A DNA stretch of 64,000 nt from Sporomusa sphaeroides DSM 2875 (GTDB lineage: Bacteria; Bacillota; Negativicutes; Sporomusales; Sporomusaceae). Below the pieces are notes generated by a model. It was not told the DNA's origin, did not search any database, and saw nothing but the letters and a program-made list of their open reading frames with translations. Of this stretch, positions 24,501 through 35,837 are shown in pieces; position 1 is the stretch's first letter; the number at the start of each line of letters is the position of its first letter. The stretch is from positions 2,696,501 to 2,760,500 of the forward strand of contig NZ_CP146991.1 in NCBI RefSeq assembly GCF_001941975.2. The letters run 5' to 3'. The position numbers and the translations under genes were made by a program.

Positions 24501-24586
24501 ATTATTATAACATACTCCTTTTTTATGGGCAGATGGTTTCCAGTTACTGCTTGCATATATTCTCCTGTATGTGATATGATCAAATA

Positions 24587-24748
24587 GGATTAGAGACATG
24601 GTAGCATCCATATGGAGTTACACATTCTAGTCTATTGACGGCTAAAACTGCATAGCCTTTGGAGCTCTGCTTGGATTCAAACGAACCGGGACGGAGGGTT
24701 CAGAAAGCTCATGATAATGTCGGTAATTGACCGTCCTTATTTTGTTTT
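24587..24748 (+). ncRNA. Candidate structured RNA upstream of panC
   Basis: A good promoter (TTGCAT 24551-24556, 18-base spacer, TATGAT 24575-24580) starts a ~150-base non-coding segment that ends with GGACGG (24689-24694) pairing with CCGTCC (24731-24736) and a U-rich tail. Internal pairings include GGCT/AGCC, GAACC/GGGTTC and GAGCT/AGCTC, and GACGG near 24640 can compete for CCGTC. No open frame with an SD is convincing. It could be a free small RNA or a riboswitch-like leader for panCD. I do not recognise the family. Confidence 0.35.
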
Positions 24749-24752
24749 CTAT

Positions 24753-24782
24753 GCCTTTCGGCTTCGGCCGAAAGGCTTTTAA
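24753..24782 (+). terminator. Strong intrinsic terminator before panC
   Basis: GCCTTTCGGC-TTCG-GCCGAAAGGC followed by TTTTAATTTTT: a 10-bp stem with a UUCG tetraloop. It separates the candidate RNA from the pan genes, which therefore need another promoter or antitermination. Confidence 0.9.
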
Positions 24783-24895
24783 TTTTTATAAGGAAACTGT
24801 ATGGAGGGAAAACTAATTGGTTCCTTCCATGAAAGCTATGGCAGCAGTAAAAAACTTTATCAATAAATAATTATATAAGAAAGGAATTGTTACAT

Positions 24896-25756
24896 ATGCA
24901 ACTTTTTGAAACAAGAGCTGAACTTCGCGCATTTCTGAAAGAGGTACGCCAGCGTCAACAAACGGTTGGGCTTGTACCTACTATGGGAGCCTTACACGAA
25001 GGTCACCTTTCCTTAATGCGTACGGCCGCAGCAGAAAATGATAATGTGGTGGCCACTATTTTTGTGAATCCAACGCAATTTGGCCCCAATGAAGATTTTT
25101 CCAAATATCCCCGTAGCTTGGAGGAAGATGCCCGATTAGCGGCGGCGGCAGGGGTAACTGCCCTATTCCATCCACCGCTAGAAGAGATTTATCACACAGG
25201 CAATGCTACCTGGGTAGAGGTTGTTGGAGGGTTAACAGAAAATCTGTGTGGGCGAACGCGCCCCGGACATTTTCGCGGTGTTACGACAGTGGTCAGCCGC
25301 TTGTTTAATATAGTTCAGCCGGACAGGGCCTACTTTGGACAAAAAGATGCTCAACAAGTACAAGTTCTCAAACGAATGACAGAAGACCTTTGCTTTGATA
25401 TCCAAATTAGAGTATTACCCATCATTCGCGAGAGCGACGGACTGGCTCTGAGTTCACGTAATGCATACTTGTCCGTGGATGAACGACAGGCAGCGTTGGT
25501 TTTATCCCGCAGTCTCGAACAAGCCAGACATCTTATTGAGGCCGGTGAGCGCGACACTAAAACTATTGTTGAAACTGTTACTGCTTTTATTCAGCAAGAA
25601 CCGTTGGCTGTTATCGACTATGTTGAGTTAGTCCATCCCGATGATCTCAGGCCCCGTGAGCGGTTAGAAAAAGCAGGGCTTCTGGCATTGGCAGTTCGCA
25701 TTGGACAAACCCGCCTGATTGACAATGCTATGCTGGAGGTGGCGACATGTTCTTAA
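24896..25756 (+). CDS. panC: Pantothenate synthetase (pantoate-beta-alanine ligase)
   Basis: 286 residues from the ATG at 24896. Joins pantoate and beta-alanine with ATP to give pantothenate, in the cytoplasm. Motifs: [14 protein letters not shown] (HIGH-like ATP site, about 28-41), [17 protein letters not shown] (about 56-72), [12 protein letters not shown] (about 121-132), YFGQKDAQQ (about 146-154), and the KMSKS-like ALSSRNAYL (about 182-190). Complete and of normal length. Its stop overlaps the start of panD, so the two enzymes for beta-alanine supply and ligation are coupled; panB is not here. Confidence 0.96.
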   Translation: MQLFETRAELRAFLKEVRQRQQTVGLVPTMGALHEGHLSLMRTAAAENDNVVATIFVNPTQFGPNEDFSKYPRSLEEDARLAAAAGVTALFHPPLEEIYHTGNATWVEVVGGLTENLCGRTRPGHFRGVTTVVSRLFNIVQPDRAYFGQKDAQQVQVLKRMTEDLCFDIQIRVLPIIRESDGLALSSRNAYLSVDERQAALVLSRSLEQARHLIEAGERDTKTIVETVTAFIQQEPLAVIDYVELVHPDDLRPRERLEKAGLLALAVRIGQTRLIDNAMLEVATCS

Positions 25757-26130
25757 CCATGTTTAAATCCAAGATACATCGCGCAACAGTGACAGAAGCT
25801 AACCTAAACTATATGGGCAGTATCACTATCGATGAAAATTTATTAGAAGCTGCCGATATTTTGCCAGGCGAAAAAGTACAAGTCGTGAACAATAATAATG
25901 GCAACCGTCTGGAAACCTATGTTATTGCCGGCAAAGCGGGGAGCGGCATCATCTGCTTGAATGGGGCTGCCGCCCGGCTGGTACAGCCGGGCGATACTGT
26001 CATCATTATCGCTTATGCCATGATGACGAGGGAAATGGCCCTCACCTACCAGCCGCGTGTCGTCATGGTAGACGATAAAAACCGCATCATTAGACTCCGT
26101 GGAACGGAGCAGCATGGGGAAACTGCCTAA
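25747..26130 (+). CDS. panD: Aspartate 1-decarboxylase (pyruvoyl enzyme) precursor
   Basis: 127 residues. Makes beta-alanine from aspartate and self-cleaves between Gly24 and Ser25 to form the pyruvoyl group; YMGSITID is at that position when the ATG at 25747 is used, which also has GGAGG 7 bases upstream within panC. Other conserved parts: [14 protein letters not shown], the active-site [28 protein letters not shown], and [11 protein letters not shown]. Overlaps panC by 10 bases. Confidence 0.96.
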   Translation: MFLTMFKSKIHRATVTEANLNYMGSITIDENLLEAADILPGEKVQVVNNNNGNRLETYVIAGKAGSGIICLNGAAARLVQPGDTVIIIAYAMMTREMALTYQPRVVMVDDKNRIIRLRGTEQHGETA

Positions 26131-26189
26131 ACTGATGTTTCGGTTTGGCAGCGGAAAATGCTCCCCCTTCCAATGATTCCATAATCCTC

Positions 26190-26242
26190 CACCGCCCGTG
26201 AACCCAGGCACCACCTGGCTTTACGGGCGGTGTTTTCTTTTG
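26190..26242 (+). terminator. panCD terminator; dispersed terminator-like element, copy 5
   Basis: CACCGCCCGT/ACGGGCGGTG with an inner CCAGG-CACCA-CCTGG helix, followed by TTTTCTTTT. The upstream part (GATGTTTCGG...GCGGAAAATGC, 26133-26160) resembles hairpin 1 of the other copies. It lies 60 bases after panD, so it serves as its terminator. Confidence 0.75.
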
Positions 26243-26387
26243 ATGCGTTTGGACAAAGGTTTACAGCACTGACCAGCCCCGCAAGTGAACGCAGAATCGC
26301 AACATACAGAACGCACCGGAGGGATTTTGCAAAACATTGCAGAATATAAAAGCAAGAAAATGGAATATCACACTAGGGGGGCCTCTA

Positions 26388-29111
26388 ATGAATTCCCAAA
26401 AAATTTCGAGAATACCAAAAATAGGGTTAACTGTCGAAGAAATCCTGGAGAGCACCACCGACGCCTTTTATGCGGTAGATGCCGACTGGCGCTTGGCGTA
26501 TATCAACCACAGGATGGAAAAATGGTGGCAACGTCCTCGGGAAGAGCTTCTGGGAACCGTGCTCTGGGACCTTTTTCCGGAGCCTGAGACCGTAGGCTGG
26601 AAAATGCATCACCGAGCTGCCTGCGAACGCATTGCGGTCCATTGGAAAGCATACTCTCCCAACCTGAAAGTTTGGGTTGACGCCCACGCTTATCCCACAT
26701 CAGACGGCGGCATCGCCGTCTTTTTCCAGGATATCACCGAACGCACGCAGGCGGAAGCAGAGCGGGATCAGTTGCTCTCTCAAATTGCGGAGGAGAAGGA
26801 TTGGTTAAGAGCTATCCTGGGCAGTATTGACGACGAGGTGTGGATTGCCGATACGGCAGGTAAAGTGACATTTTTGAACCCAACTGCCCAAAAGGCGCTT
26901 GGTCTGCAGTCCGACGGCATGCCGATAGTAGAGATTGTGAATGTACTGGAGATTTTAGAGCCTGACGGAACACCCCGTCTGCGGGTAAACACGCCTTTGC
27001 TCCGGGCGCTCAAAGGCGAGACCATCAACGGCGAGGAAATCATACGGCATTTGAATTCAGGCGAACTGAGGTACCGCAGGTTTAACTGTGCGCCTATAAA
27101 GGATCGCCTCGGCAATATCACCGGGGCTGTCGCAATATGCAGGGACATCACCGAAGAAAAGCGAACCGGGCAAAAGCTGAAGGACTGCGACGAACGGCAG
27201 ATATTCCTTTTAAAATTGAGTGACGCACTGCGTCCATTATCTGCTCCGATTGAAATCCATGGCGCCGTTACCCGCACAGCCATGGACTACTTTGGCGCAG
27301 ACAGATGCTACTACTGTGAGATCGAGGATGATAACGCAGTCATCCGGCAGGATGCTGCCTGCGGTACTTTGCCGTCGGTTGCCGGTGTATATTCCCTTAG
27401 CAACCTCCCTATCCATAAAGCCCTTATAGCTGCCGGCCAGCCTTTTACTGTCCGTGACGTGCATACATCAGAGCTAGTGGATGAGAGTCTCAGGCAGCTC
27501 TGTATTCAATTGAAAGTAAATTCCTATCTTAATGTACCGGTGGTAAAGGGCGGGAAGCCTGTTGGAATTCTTTATGTTACACAATGCAGCCCTCGTACCT
27601 GGACAAACCCGGAAGTGGAATTGGCTATGGAAATCGCCGAGCGCGCCTGGGCAGCGGTCGAAAGAGTGAGGGCTGAGGAGGCGCTGCGGGATAGCGAAAG
27701 AAAATACCGCGATCTTTTTGACTCAATCGATGAAGGGTTCTGCATCATTGAGGTCTTGTTTGACGATAATGATCGCCCGCTTGATTACCGCTTCCTTGAG
27801 GTAAACCAGGCTTTCGAACGGCAAACAGGGCTTTTAGACGCTGCAGGTCGTTGCATGCGGGATATGGTTCCAGACAATGAGCAATACTGGTTCGACATTT
27901 ATGGGCGCATTGCCCTCACCGGTGAATCTACCCGTTTTCAGGAGTCGTCTGTAGCCCTTGGCCGTTTCTACGACATCTACGCCTTCCGGGTCGGGAAGCC
28001 TGAACAGCGGCAAGTGGCTATCCTGTTCAACGACATCACCGTGCGCAAACAGATGGAAGAACTTCTGCTACGTCAGTCTGAAGACCGCTTTCAGCAGATA
28101 TTCCAGAAAAGCCCTGATATAATTACTATTGTCCGTATAAAGGATGGCCAATATATTGATGTCAATCAGGCGTTTGTCGATATTCTTGGATACAGCCGCG
28201 AAGAGGTCGTTGGCCGGACACCTGCAGAATTAAATATTGTGGCAGATGATAAGAATTGTATTGCCAACGTAGATGAACCTTCCTGCCAAAAGAGCAAGCT
28301 GCAAAACTTCCCGGTGAATTACCGGGCAAAATCCGGTGCAGTCATCAACATGTTATGCTCAACAGATCTCATCAAGCTCGGCGTCGAAGAATGCAGACTA
28401 ATGATACTAAAGGATATTACCAAAGACAAACAATTGGAAGCCGAGCTACACCGCCTTGACCGGCTGAACACCGTCGGCGAGATGGCTGCCGCCATCGGTC
28501 ACGAGGTGAGAAACCCCATGACCACGGTGCGCGGCTACCTGCAAATGATGCTCAAGAAAGAATACGCCACATACCGCGAGCAATTAACTACCATGATAGA
28601 AGAACTCGACCGGGCCAATACCATTATCAGCGATTTCCTGTCCCTGGCTAAGAACAAGACTGCCAAGATGAAAAAACACAATCTAAATGCTGTCATTAGC
28701 GCGTTGGTGCCGCTGCTGCAGGCGGAAGCCCTTCATACCGGCCACCAGCTTACTATCAATGCGGGTAACGTTCCGGATTTTGTCATGGATGCGAAGGAAA
28801 TCCGGCAACTGCTTCTCAACCTAACCCGCAACGCCTTCGAAGCCATGAAGCCCGGCTGTGAGCTGACCATTACAACCAGCTTTGCGAACGGAAAAGTGGT
28901 GCTCTCGGTCCGCGACAGAGGCAAAGGCATACCACAATCAGTGCTGGACAAGCTGGGTACCCCCTTCCTGACTACCAAGGATAACGGCACCGGTTTGGGG
29001 CTTGCGGTCTGCTACCGTATCGTCGAGCGGCACGGTGCGAAGATCGATGTGGAGACTTCGCCGGCAGGAACGACTTTTATCATCAGTTTTCCGACTGAAA
29101 ATTTCCAATAA
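26388..29111 (+). CDS. Multi-PAS/GAF sensor histidine kinase
   Basis: About 907 residues from the Met of MNSQKISRIPK, which follows a GGGGGG-type SD. No membrane helices: a cytoplasmic sensor. Domains in order: PAS (about 15-120), PAS (about 135-255), GAF (about 275-420), PAS (about 440-560), PAS (about 570-680), HisKA with phospho-His in AIGHEVRNPMTTVRGYLQMM (about 695-715), and HATPase_c with N box LLNLTRNAFEAM, G1 DRGKGIP and G2 TGLGLAVCYRIV. This resembles the KinA/KinE-type kinases of spore-forming Firmicutes. No response regulator is adjacent, so it is an orphan here; the signal is unknown. Confidence 0.9.
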   Translation: MNSQKISRIPKIGLTVEEILESTTDAFYAVDADWRLAYINHRMEKWWQRPREELLGTVLWDLFPEPETVGWKMHHRAACERIAVHWKAYSPNLKVWVDAHAYPTSDGGIAVFFQDITERTQAEAERDQLLSQIAEEKDWLRAILGSIDDEVWIADTAGKVTFLNPTAQKALGLQSDGMPIVEIVNVLEILEPDGTPRLRVNTPLLRALKGETINGEEIIRHLNSGELRYRRFNCAPIKDRLGNITGAVAICRDITEEKRTGQKLKDCDERQIFLLKLSDALRPLSAPIEIHGAVTRTAMDYFGADRCYYCEIEDDNAVIRQDAACGTLPSVAGVYSLSNLPIHKALIAAGQPFTVRDVHTSELVDESLRQLCIQLKVNSYLNVPVVKGGKPVGILYVTQCSPRTWTNPEVELAMEIAERAWAAVERVRAEEALRDSERKYRDLFDSIDEGFCIIEVLFDDNDRPLDYRFLEVNQAFERQTGLLDAAGRCMRDMVPDNEQYWFDIYGRIALTGESTRFQESSVALGRFYDIYAFRVGKPEQRQVAILFNDITVRKQMEELLLRQSEDRFQQIFQKSPDIITIVRIKDGQYIDVNQAFVDILGYSREEVVGRTPAELNIVADDKNCIANVDEPSCQKSKLQNFPVNYRAKSGAVINMLCSTDLIKLGVEECRLMILKDITKDKQLEAELHRLDRLNTVGEMAAAIGHEVRNPMTTVRGYLQMMLKKEYATYREQLTTMIEELDRANTIISDFLSLAKNKTAKMKKHNLNAVISALVPLLQAEALHTGHQLTINAGNVPDFVMDAKEIRQLLLNLTRNAFEAMKPGCELTITTSFANGKVVLSVRDRGKGIPQSVLDKLGTPFLTTKDNGTGLGLAVCYRIVERHGAKIDVETSPAGTTFIISFPTENFQ

Positions 29112-29116
29112 AGCAC

Positions 29117-31768
<2,652 letters not shown>

Positions 31769-31856
31769 TCAGGCAGCCGCATTTACCAGGCGATAAACGC
31801 TTGCAGTCTCTATGAGAGTTATTGTTGCAGACCTGCCAATTCTAGTTTCTGCGCCT

Positions 31857-32504
31857 TTAATTCACCAACAACTTTTTAACTGTAACAATATCATTACCGG
31901 AAACCAATAACGCAAGATTATTAAATATCTTTTGCTCATCCCAATTCCACCATTGAAGCTTTAACAACAGTTCAATCATTTCGTCGCTAAATCTCTTTTT
32001 TATCAATCGGGCCGGGTTGCCGCCGACGATCGCATAAGGTTCTACATTTTTTGTTACGGTCGCATTGGCGGCAATAATTGCGCCGTCACCAATCTTAACT
32101 CCCGGCATAATCGTAACCTTCTGCCCAATCCATACATCATTGCCGACCACTGTATCCCCTTTAAACGGCAGCTGCTCCACGGCAGGTGCCGCCTTCTCCC
32201 AGCCGCCGCCGAAGATATTGAACGGATAGGTTGTAATACCGTCCATACGATGGTTCGCTCCATTCATAATAAAGGTTACACCTTCAGCAACAGCACAGAA
32301 TTTCCCAATGATTAGTTTATCCCCAAGAAACTCATAATGATGCTGGATACATTCGTAGAAATTCTCGGGAGGGTTTTTGTTGTCACTGTAATACGTATAA
32401 TCGCCAATCTCCACATTTGGCTTAGCTGGCAGGTTCTTGATATAGCAAACTGTTTTAATATTTTCGTTGGGATATAGCTTGGTTTTATCTGGCGCTATCG
32501 GCAT
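31857..32504 (-). CDS. Vat-type xenobiotic/streptogramin O-acetyltransferase
   Basis: About 215 residues; ATG at 32504 follows AAAGGAAG. A left-handed beta-helix hexapeptide acetyltransferase: [27 protein letters not shown] (catalytic His in NHR), [29 protein letters not shown], and [11 protein letters not shown], all features of the Vat/XAT group that acetylate streptogramin A or chloramphenicol with acetyl-CoA. It shares strand and order with the rifampicin-phosphotransferase-like gene 125 bases downstream. A leader ORF and strong hairpins lie upstream, as is common for antibiotic-inducible genes. Confidence 0.85.
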   Translation of the reverse strand: MPIAPDKTKLYPNENIKTVCYIKNLPAKPNVEIGDYTYYSDNKNPPENFYECIQHHYEFLGDKLIIGKFCAVAEGVTFIMNGANHRMDGITTYPFNIFGGGWEKAAPAVEQLPFKGDTVVGNDVWIGQKVTIMPGVKIGDGAIIAANATVTKNVEPYAIVGGNPARLIKKRFSDEMIELLLKLQWWNWDEQKIFNNLALLVSGNDIVTVKKLLVN

Positions 32505-32565
32505 ATTGGCACTTCCTTTCAATTCGTCTATCTCTTTACGCCATAAAGGGCACCCTGGTTATCCA

Positions 32566-32622
32566 TCAAGCAGTAAGCCCTTGAATAGAGGGCATGTCTT
32601 TTGCTTTAATCAGTAATACCAT
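32566..32622 (-). CDS. 18-codon leader peptide of the vat-like gene
   Basis: AGGAGG, 6 bases, then ATG: MVLLIKAKDMPSIQGLTA and stop. 61 bases later begins vat. Downstream of the peptide, AAGGGC (inside its codons for QG) can pair with GCCCTT about 30 bases on. Position, size and surrounding structures are those of ribosome-controlled attenuation leaders of antibiotic-resistance genes. Confidence 0.5.
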   Translation of the reverse strand: MVLLIKAKDMPSIQGLTA

Positions 32623-32628
32623 TATAAT

Positions 32629-32687
32629 CCTCCTGTTAAATCGCAGTTTTGTCGCTTACCGCAGGAATATCCTGCGATTTGAACAGG
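32629..32687 (-). promoter_or_regulatory. SD-sequestering hairpin in the vat leader
   Basis: On the minus strand CCTGTT-C-AAATCGCAG (32687-32672) pairs with CTGCGATTTAACAGG (32646-32632), a 15-bp helix with one bulge whose 3' arm runs into the AGGAGG (32634-32629) of the leader peptide. Within the loop CGCAGGA/TCCTGCG can form an alternative 7-bp hairpin, so two folds compete. Confidence 0.55.
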
Positions 32688-32793
32688 ATTATCAAAAGAT
32701 ATAGTATAGCCTGTTACCTCCTAGTATTCTTCATCTCATTCTTGTGTAATCATTTTCTTAATTATCATACACATGCTTATAGTTATCTAGGCA

Positions 32794-32840
32794 ATAAAAA
32801 ATGCAGGCCACAAGTCCGCAATGCGGGCTTTGGTCTGCAT
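32794..32840 (-). terminator. Terminator of the Y-polymerase transcript
   Basis: ATGCAG-CC/GG-CTGCAT with inner GCCCGC/GCGGAC pairs and a UUUUUU tail on the minus strand, 20 bases after the polymerase stop. Confidence 0.85.
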
Positions 32841-32860
32841 AATCAACGAGAAAAAGACGA

Positions 32861-34138
32861 TCATTCACTTTTTCCTTTATGTCCGCCCACATAATCTGCC
32901 CGTTCAAGGAAGGTTCCACCAGCCATCGACCCAGCATAAAAGATCGTTTTTTTGCCAAATCGCTGCCGCAGTTCATCTATTACTCTATCTATAGCATGGT
33001 TCTTTTCTGCTCCTGCAAAAAACAGTTCCAACTGCTCATGTCCTTGTGACACGATTTTCCCGGCAGTAATATTTACCGATCGTACCGGTTCACCCTGCCA
33101 CCGCTCACAAAACTCCTGGCGTGCCGCTTCACTAATGATATCTGTTGAGTGTTCCGGGCGAATCAGTTTAATTCGCGCAGTAAAACCTGACCTGAAATTC
33201 CGATCCGAATACCCTATTCCCAAATATATCTCCTGGCATTTTTCCTGGTGCTTACGCAGCCTGGCGCATACATCTCCCACCATTTCCTTGATGATCATTA
33301 GAATTTCTGCTTTTACATAATAATCCCGCATTAATATCTGGTTTTTACTATAGGATTTACTTTTCGGCCGTTCCTTCTGGCTAATGATGCTGGCATCCAA
33401 GCCCCATGCGTGGTAATATAACTGCAACCCCATTACGCCTAGAGTTTTCTGCAGCCACACCGGATCGGCGTGAGCCAGCCCCTCAATCGTATAAATGCCC
33501 ATTTGCTTAAGTTTCTTATCATATCCTCTGGATATGCCCCAAAACGCAGTCAGCGGCTGTATTTTCCATACTGTTTGCGGCACCATTTCATACGTCCATT
33601 TTGCCATCCACGGCGGACGCTTTTTAGCTTCATTATCCAGGGCCAGCTTTGCCAAAAGCGGATTATCGCCAATGCCTATCGTCACAATAAGACCTAATTC
33701 ATCCTTTACCGTCTTTAAGATGGCCTCCGCAATCGCTTCCGCCGGTCCAAACAAATTTAGCGATGCGGTAACATCCAATATAGACTCATCAATGCTATAA
33801 ACGTGCATATCTTCATCTGTTACAAAGCGGCGGAATATATTCTGTATCGCCTGGTTCACATTGATATACAGCGCCATATTTGGCTCTACTACCATTATCG
33901 GCGAATGCTTGGGAATTTCAAAGAGTCGATTTCCGGTCTTGATATTATATTCCAATTTAACCCTCGGACTGCTGGCCAGTACAATCGCACCGGCTCTCCT
34001 TACATCCGATACTACAGCAATATAGGCTTCCAGTGGGTCAAGCTTCCGTCGCACCGCCTCTACGGACGCAAAGAATGACTTTGCGTCAATGCACAATACG
34101 CTCCTGCGGGGAAAACGAGAAAAATCAACGAGCCCCAT
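32861..34138 (-). CDS. Y-family DNA polymerase (UvrX/DinB-UmuC type)
   Basis: 425 residues. Translesion polymerase: catalytic-site motifs LCIDAKSFFASVEA (first Asp of the palm) and HVYSIDESILDVTA (SIDE motif: second Asp and Glu), then VTIGIGDNPLLAKLALDNEAKK, the helix-hairpin-helix region and a little-finger domain ending near 400. The pattern of SRFPRRSVLCID and the ...AIVLASSPRVKLEYNIKTG region is that of plasmid/phage-type UvrX rather than DinB. It overlaps the YolD-like gene by 14 bases and both are under a LexA box, so it is part of the SOS response. Confidence 0.92.
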   Translation of the reverse strand: MGLVDFSRFPRRSVLCIDAKSFFASVEAVRRKLDPLEAYIAVVSDVRRAGAIVLASSPRVKLEYNIKTGNRLFEIPKHSPIMVVEPNMALYINVNQAIQNIFRRFVTDEDMHVYSIDESILDVTASLNLFGPAEAIAEAILKTVKDELGLIVTIGIGDNPLLAKLALDNEAKKRPPWMAKWTYEMVPQTVWKIQPLTAFWGISRGYDKKLKQMGIYTIEGLAHADPVWLQKTLGVMGLQLYYHAWGLDASIISQKERPKSKSYSKNQILMRDYYVKAEILMIIKEMVGDVCARLRKHQEKCQEIYLGIGYSDRNFRSGFTARIKLIRPEHSTDIISEAARQEFCERWQGEPVRSVNITAGKIVSQGHEQLELFFAGAEKNHAIDRVIDELRQRFGKKTIFYAGSMAGGTFLERADYVGGHKGKSE

Positions 34139-34286
34139 CGCTTTTGTCTTCTTTCTCTTTCATCTGCTCGTTGTGCTCAGACAGGAGCATTCCCGCCCAC
34201 TTCACCATACACCGGTCAACGTAAACTATCCGAGCCATCTGCCGGTAAATAGGGATACTCAGTAAATCGATAGTATGATCGCTCAT
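34125..34286 (-). CDS. YolD-like small protein
   Basis: 53 residues with GGAGG 8 bases before the ATG. The core YVDRCMVKWAGMLLSEHNEQMKE matches the YolD-like pattern (D-R-G-x-x-KW-x-x-x-LPEH). YolD-like proteins are regularly encoded directly upstream of Y-family polymerases in Firmicutes, possibly as UmuD analogues. Its 3' end overlaps the polymerase start, implying coupled translation. The first 20 residues are not conserved in the family. Confidence 0.7.
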   Translation of the reverse strand: MSDHTIDLLSIPIYRQMARIVYVDRCMVKWAGMLLSEHNEQMKEKEDKSDGAR

Positions 34287-34313
34287 CACAGCCACCTCCA
34301 TTTACATAATACC

Positions 34314-34327
34314 AGAACATATGTTCT
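34314..34327. promoter_or_regulatory. LexA (SOS) box
   Basis: AGAACATATGTTCT is a perfect palindrome fitting the Firmicutes LexA consensus GAACNNNNGTTC, 28 bases upstream of the YolD-like ATG. Confidence 0.9.
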
Positions 34328-34474
34328 GTGTAAATGTTGATGGAGTTGTTAATTTTTGCTAAATTGAATGGAAATAAAGCCAGTTAAGATGGTTTCAGCC
34401 CGGAAGCCATTGCCTCATAGAAAATACCAAAAGAGTAAATACTTAAAAGAAACGTCTTACACTAAGAGGGCACC

Positions 34475-35824
34475 TTGGACGATACCGCACTGATATTGGC
34501 AAGATTACAATTTGGCCTTACGCTGACATACCATTTCTGGTTTGTGGGGCTTACCCTCGGGTTATCCATCCTAGTAGCCTTGATGGAAACATTTTATGTT
34601 CGCCTGGGAGAGCAAAATTACAAGTTAATGGCAAAATTCTGGGGCAAGTTGTTTTTGGTCAACTATGCTGTCGGCATCGCAACCGGCCTTGTCAACGAGT
34701 TTCAGTTCGGTATGAACTGGTCAGAATACTCCCGGTTTGTCGGCAGCGTATTTGGGCCGCCTTTGGCGTTTGAAGCCTTAACCGCGTTCTTCGTGGAATC
34801 GGTGGCAATTGGAATATGGGTGTACGGCTGGAACAAAGTTTCCCGGCGTGTCCACCTTAGCCTCATCTGGGTGGTGGCGATAGCTGCCAACTATTCGGCG
34901 TTCTGGATTCTGTCAGCCAATTCCTTCATGCAGCATCCTGTGGGCTACGTATTTAACAACGGACGCCTGGAACTGAACGATCTGGCAGCGTTTATAACAA
35001 ATCCGTATCTCTTCTATCAATATTCCCACACCGTTCTATCCGGCCTAGTGCTGGCCGGATATTTTGTTATGGCTGTCAGCGCATACTACCTGCTGCGCAG
35101 GGAGCATCTGGACTTATTCCTGCGATCTTTTAAAATAGGTCTGGTATGCGCCATGATATCTACTGTTTCAGTTGTTGGTACCGGTCATTTTTATAATCAG
35201 TATCTTGCGCATACCCAGCCCATGAAAATGGCGGCCTCGGAGGCTCTGTGGGAAACCATCGAGCCAACCCCATTCATTTTTTTCGCACTGATCGATGAGA
35301 AGAATCGAAGAAATACTTATCAATTAGCGCTGCCGTCAGGACTCTCCGCCTTGGCCTATAATAGTTTAAACGCTCCCGTGACAGGGATGAATGACCTGCA
35401 GTCCGAGTTTGTAGAAAGGTACGGTCCAGGATACTATATACCGGCGGTGACGCTTTTATTCTGGAGTTTCCGGGGCATGGTCGCTATCGGCTTCTGGCTG
35501 GTTTTTCTTACCGCTCTCAATGCATGGTATTGCCGAAAGCAGCAGCTCGAATGCAGTCCGGTTTTGCTGAAAGCTACGATGTGGAGCCTACCCCTGCCGT
35601 ACCTGGCTAGCACCCTGGGCTGGATAATGGCTGAGATGGGCAGGCAGCCCTGGCTTGTCTACGGGTTGCAGTTGACGCAGCAAGGCGTCTCTAAGGTCGT
35701 GTCTTCGGCGAGTATATGGACCTCTTTACTAGCATACGCGGTAGTATACGCCGGCGTCGCTTTAGCAGCCCTTTATATTGCTCGTAAAATTATCCTTAAA
35801 GGCCCTGGCAACGCCCAGGAATAA
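34475..35824 (+). CDS. cydA: Cytochrome bd ubiquinol oxidase subunit I
   Basis: 449 residues from a TTG with AAGAGGG upstream. Subunit I of cytochrome bd, which reduces O2 to water with quinol. Visible: haem ligand His in LTYHFWFVGLTLG (about 18), His in QYSHTVLSG (about 186), the quinol-loop region (about 240-320) of the short type, Met/Arg region GRQPWLVYGLQLT (about 389-401), and nine helices. Shorter than the E. coli protein (522) and typical of short Q-loop oxidases. It implies the host meets oxygen at least at times. cydB follows 13 bases later. Confidence 0.93.
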   Translation: MDDTALILARLQFGLTLTYHFWFVGLTLGLSILVALMETFYVRLGEQNYKLMAKFWGKLFLVNYAVGIATGLVNEFQFGMNWSEYSRFVGSVFGPPLAFEALTAFFVESVAIGIWVYGWNKVSRRVHLSLIWVVAIAANYSAFWILSANSFMQHPVGYVFNNGRLELNDLAAFITNPYLFYQYSHTVLSGLVLAGYFVMAVSAYYLLRREHLDLFLRSFKIGLVCAMISTVSVVGTGHFYNQYLAHTQPMKMAASEALWETIEPTPFIFFALIDEKNRRNTYQLALPSGLSALAYNSLNAPVTGMNDLQSEFVERYGPGYYIPAVTLLFWSFRGMVAIGFWLVFLTALNAWYCRKQQLECSPVLLKATMWSLPLPYLASTLGWIMAEMGRQPWLVYGLQLTQQGVSKVVSSASIWTSLLAYAVVYAGVALAALYIARKIILKGPGNAQE

Positions 35825-35837
35825 CACAGGTGAATCA

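Noticed and set aside
24800-24876. Short frames before panC (for example one ending MAAVKNFINK)
   Set aside because: Two overlapping tiny frames are equally plausible and neither has a recognisable family; possibly a remnant of a lost upstream gene.
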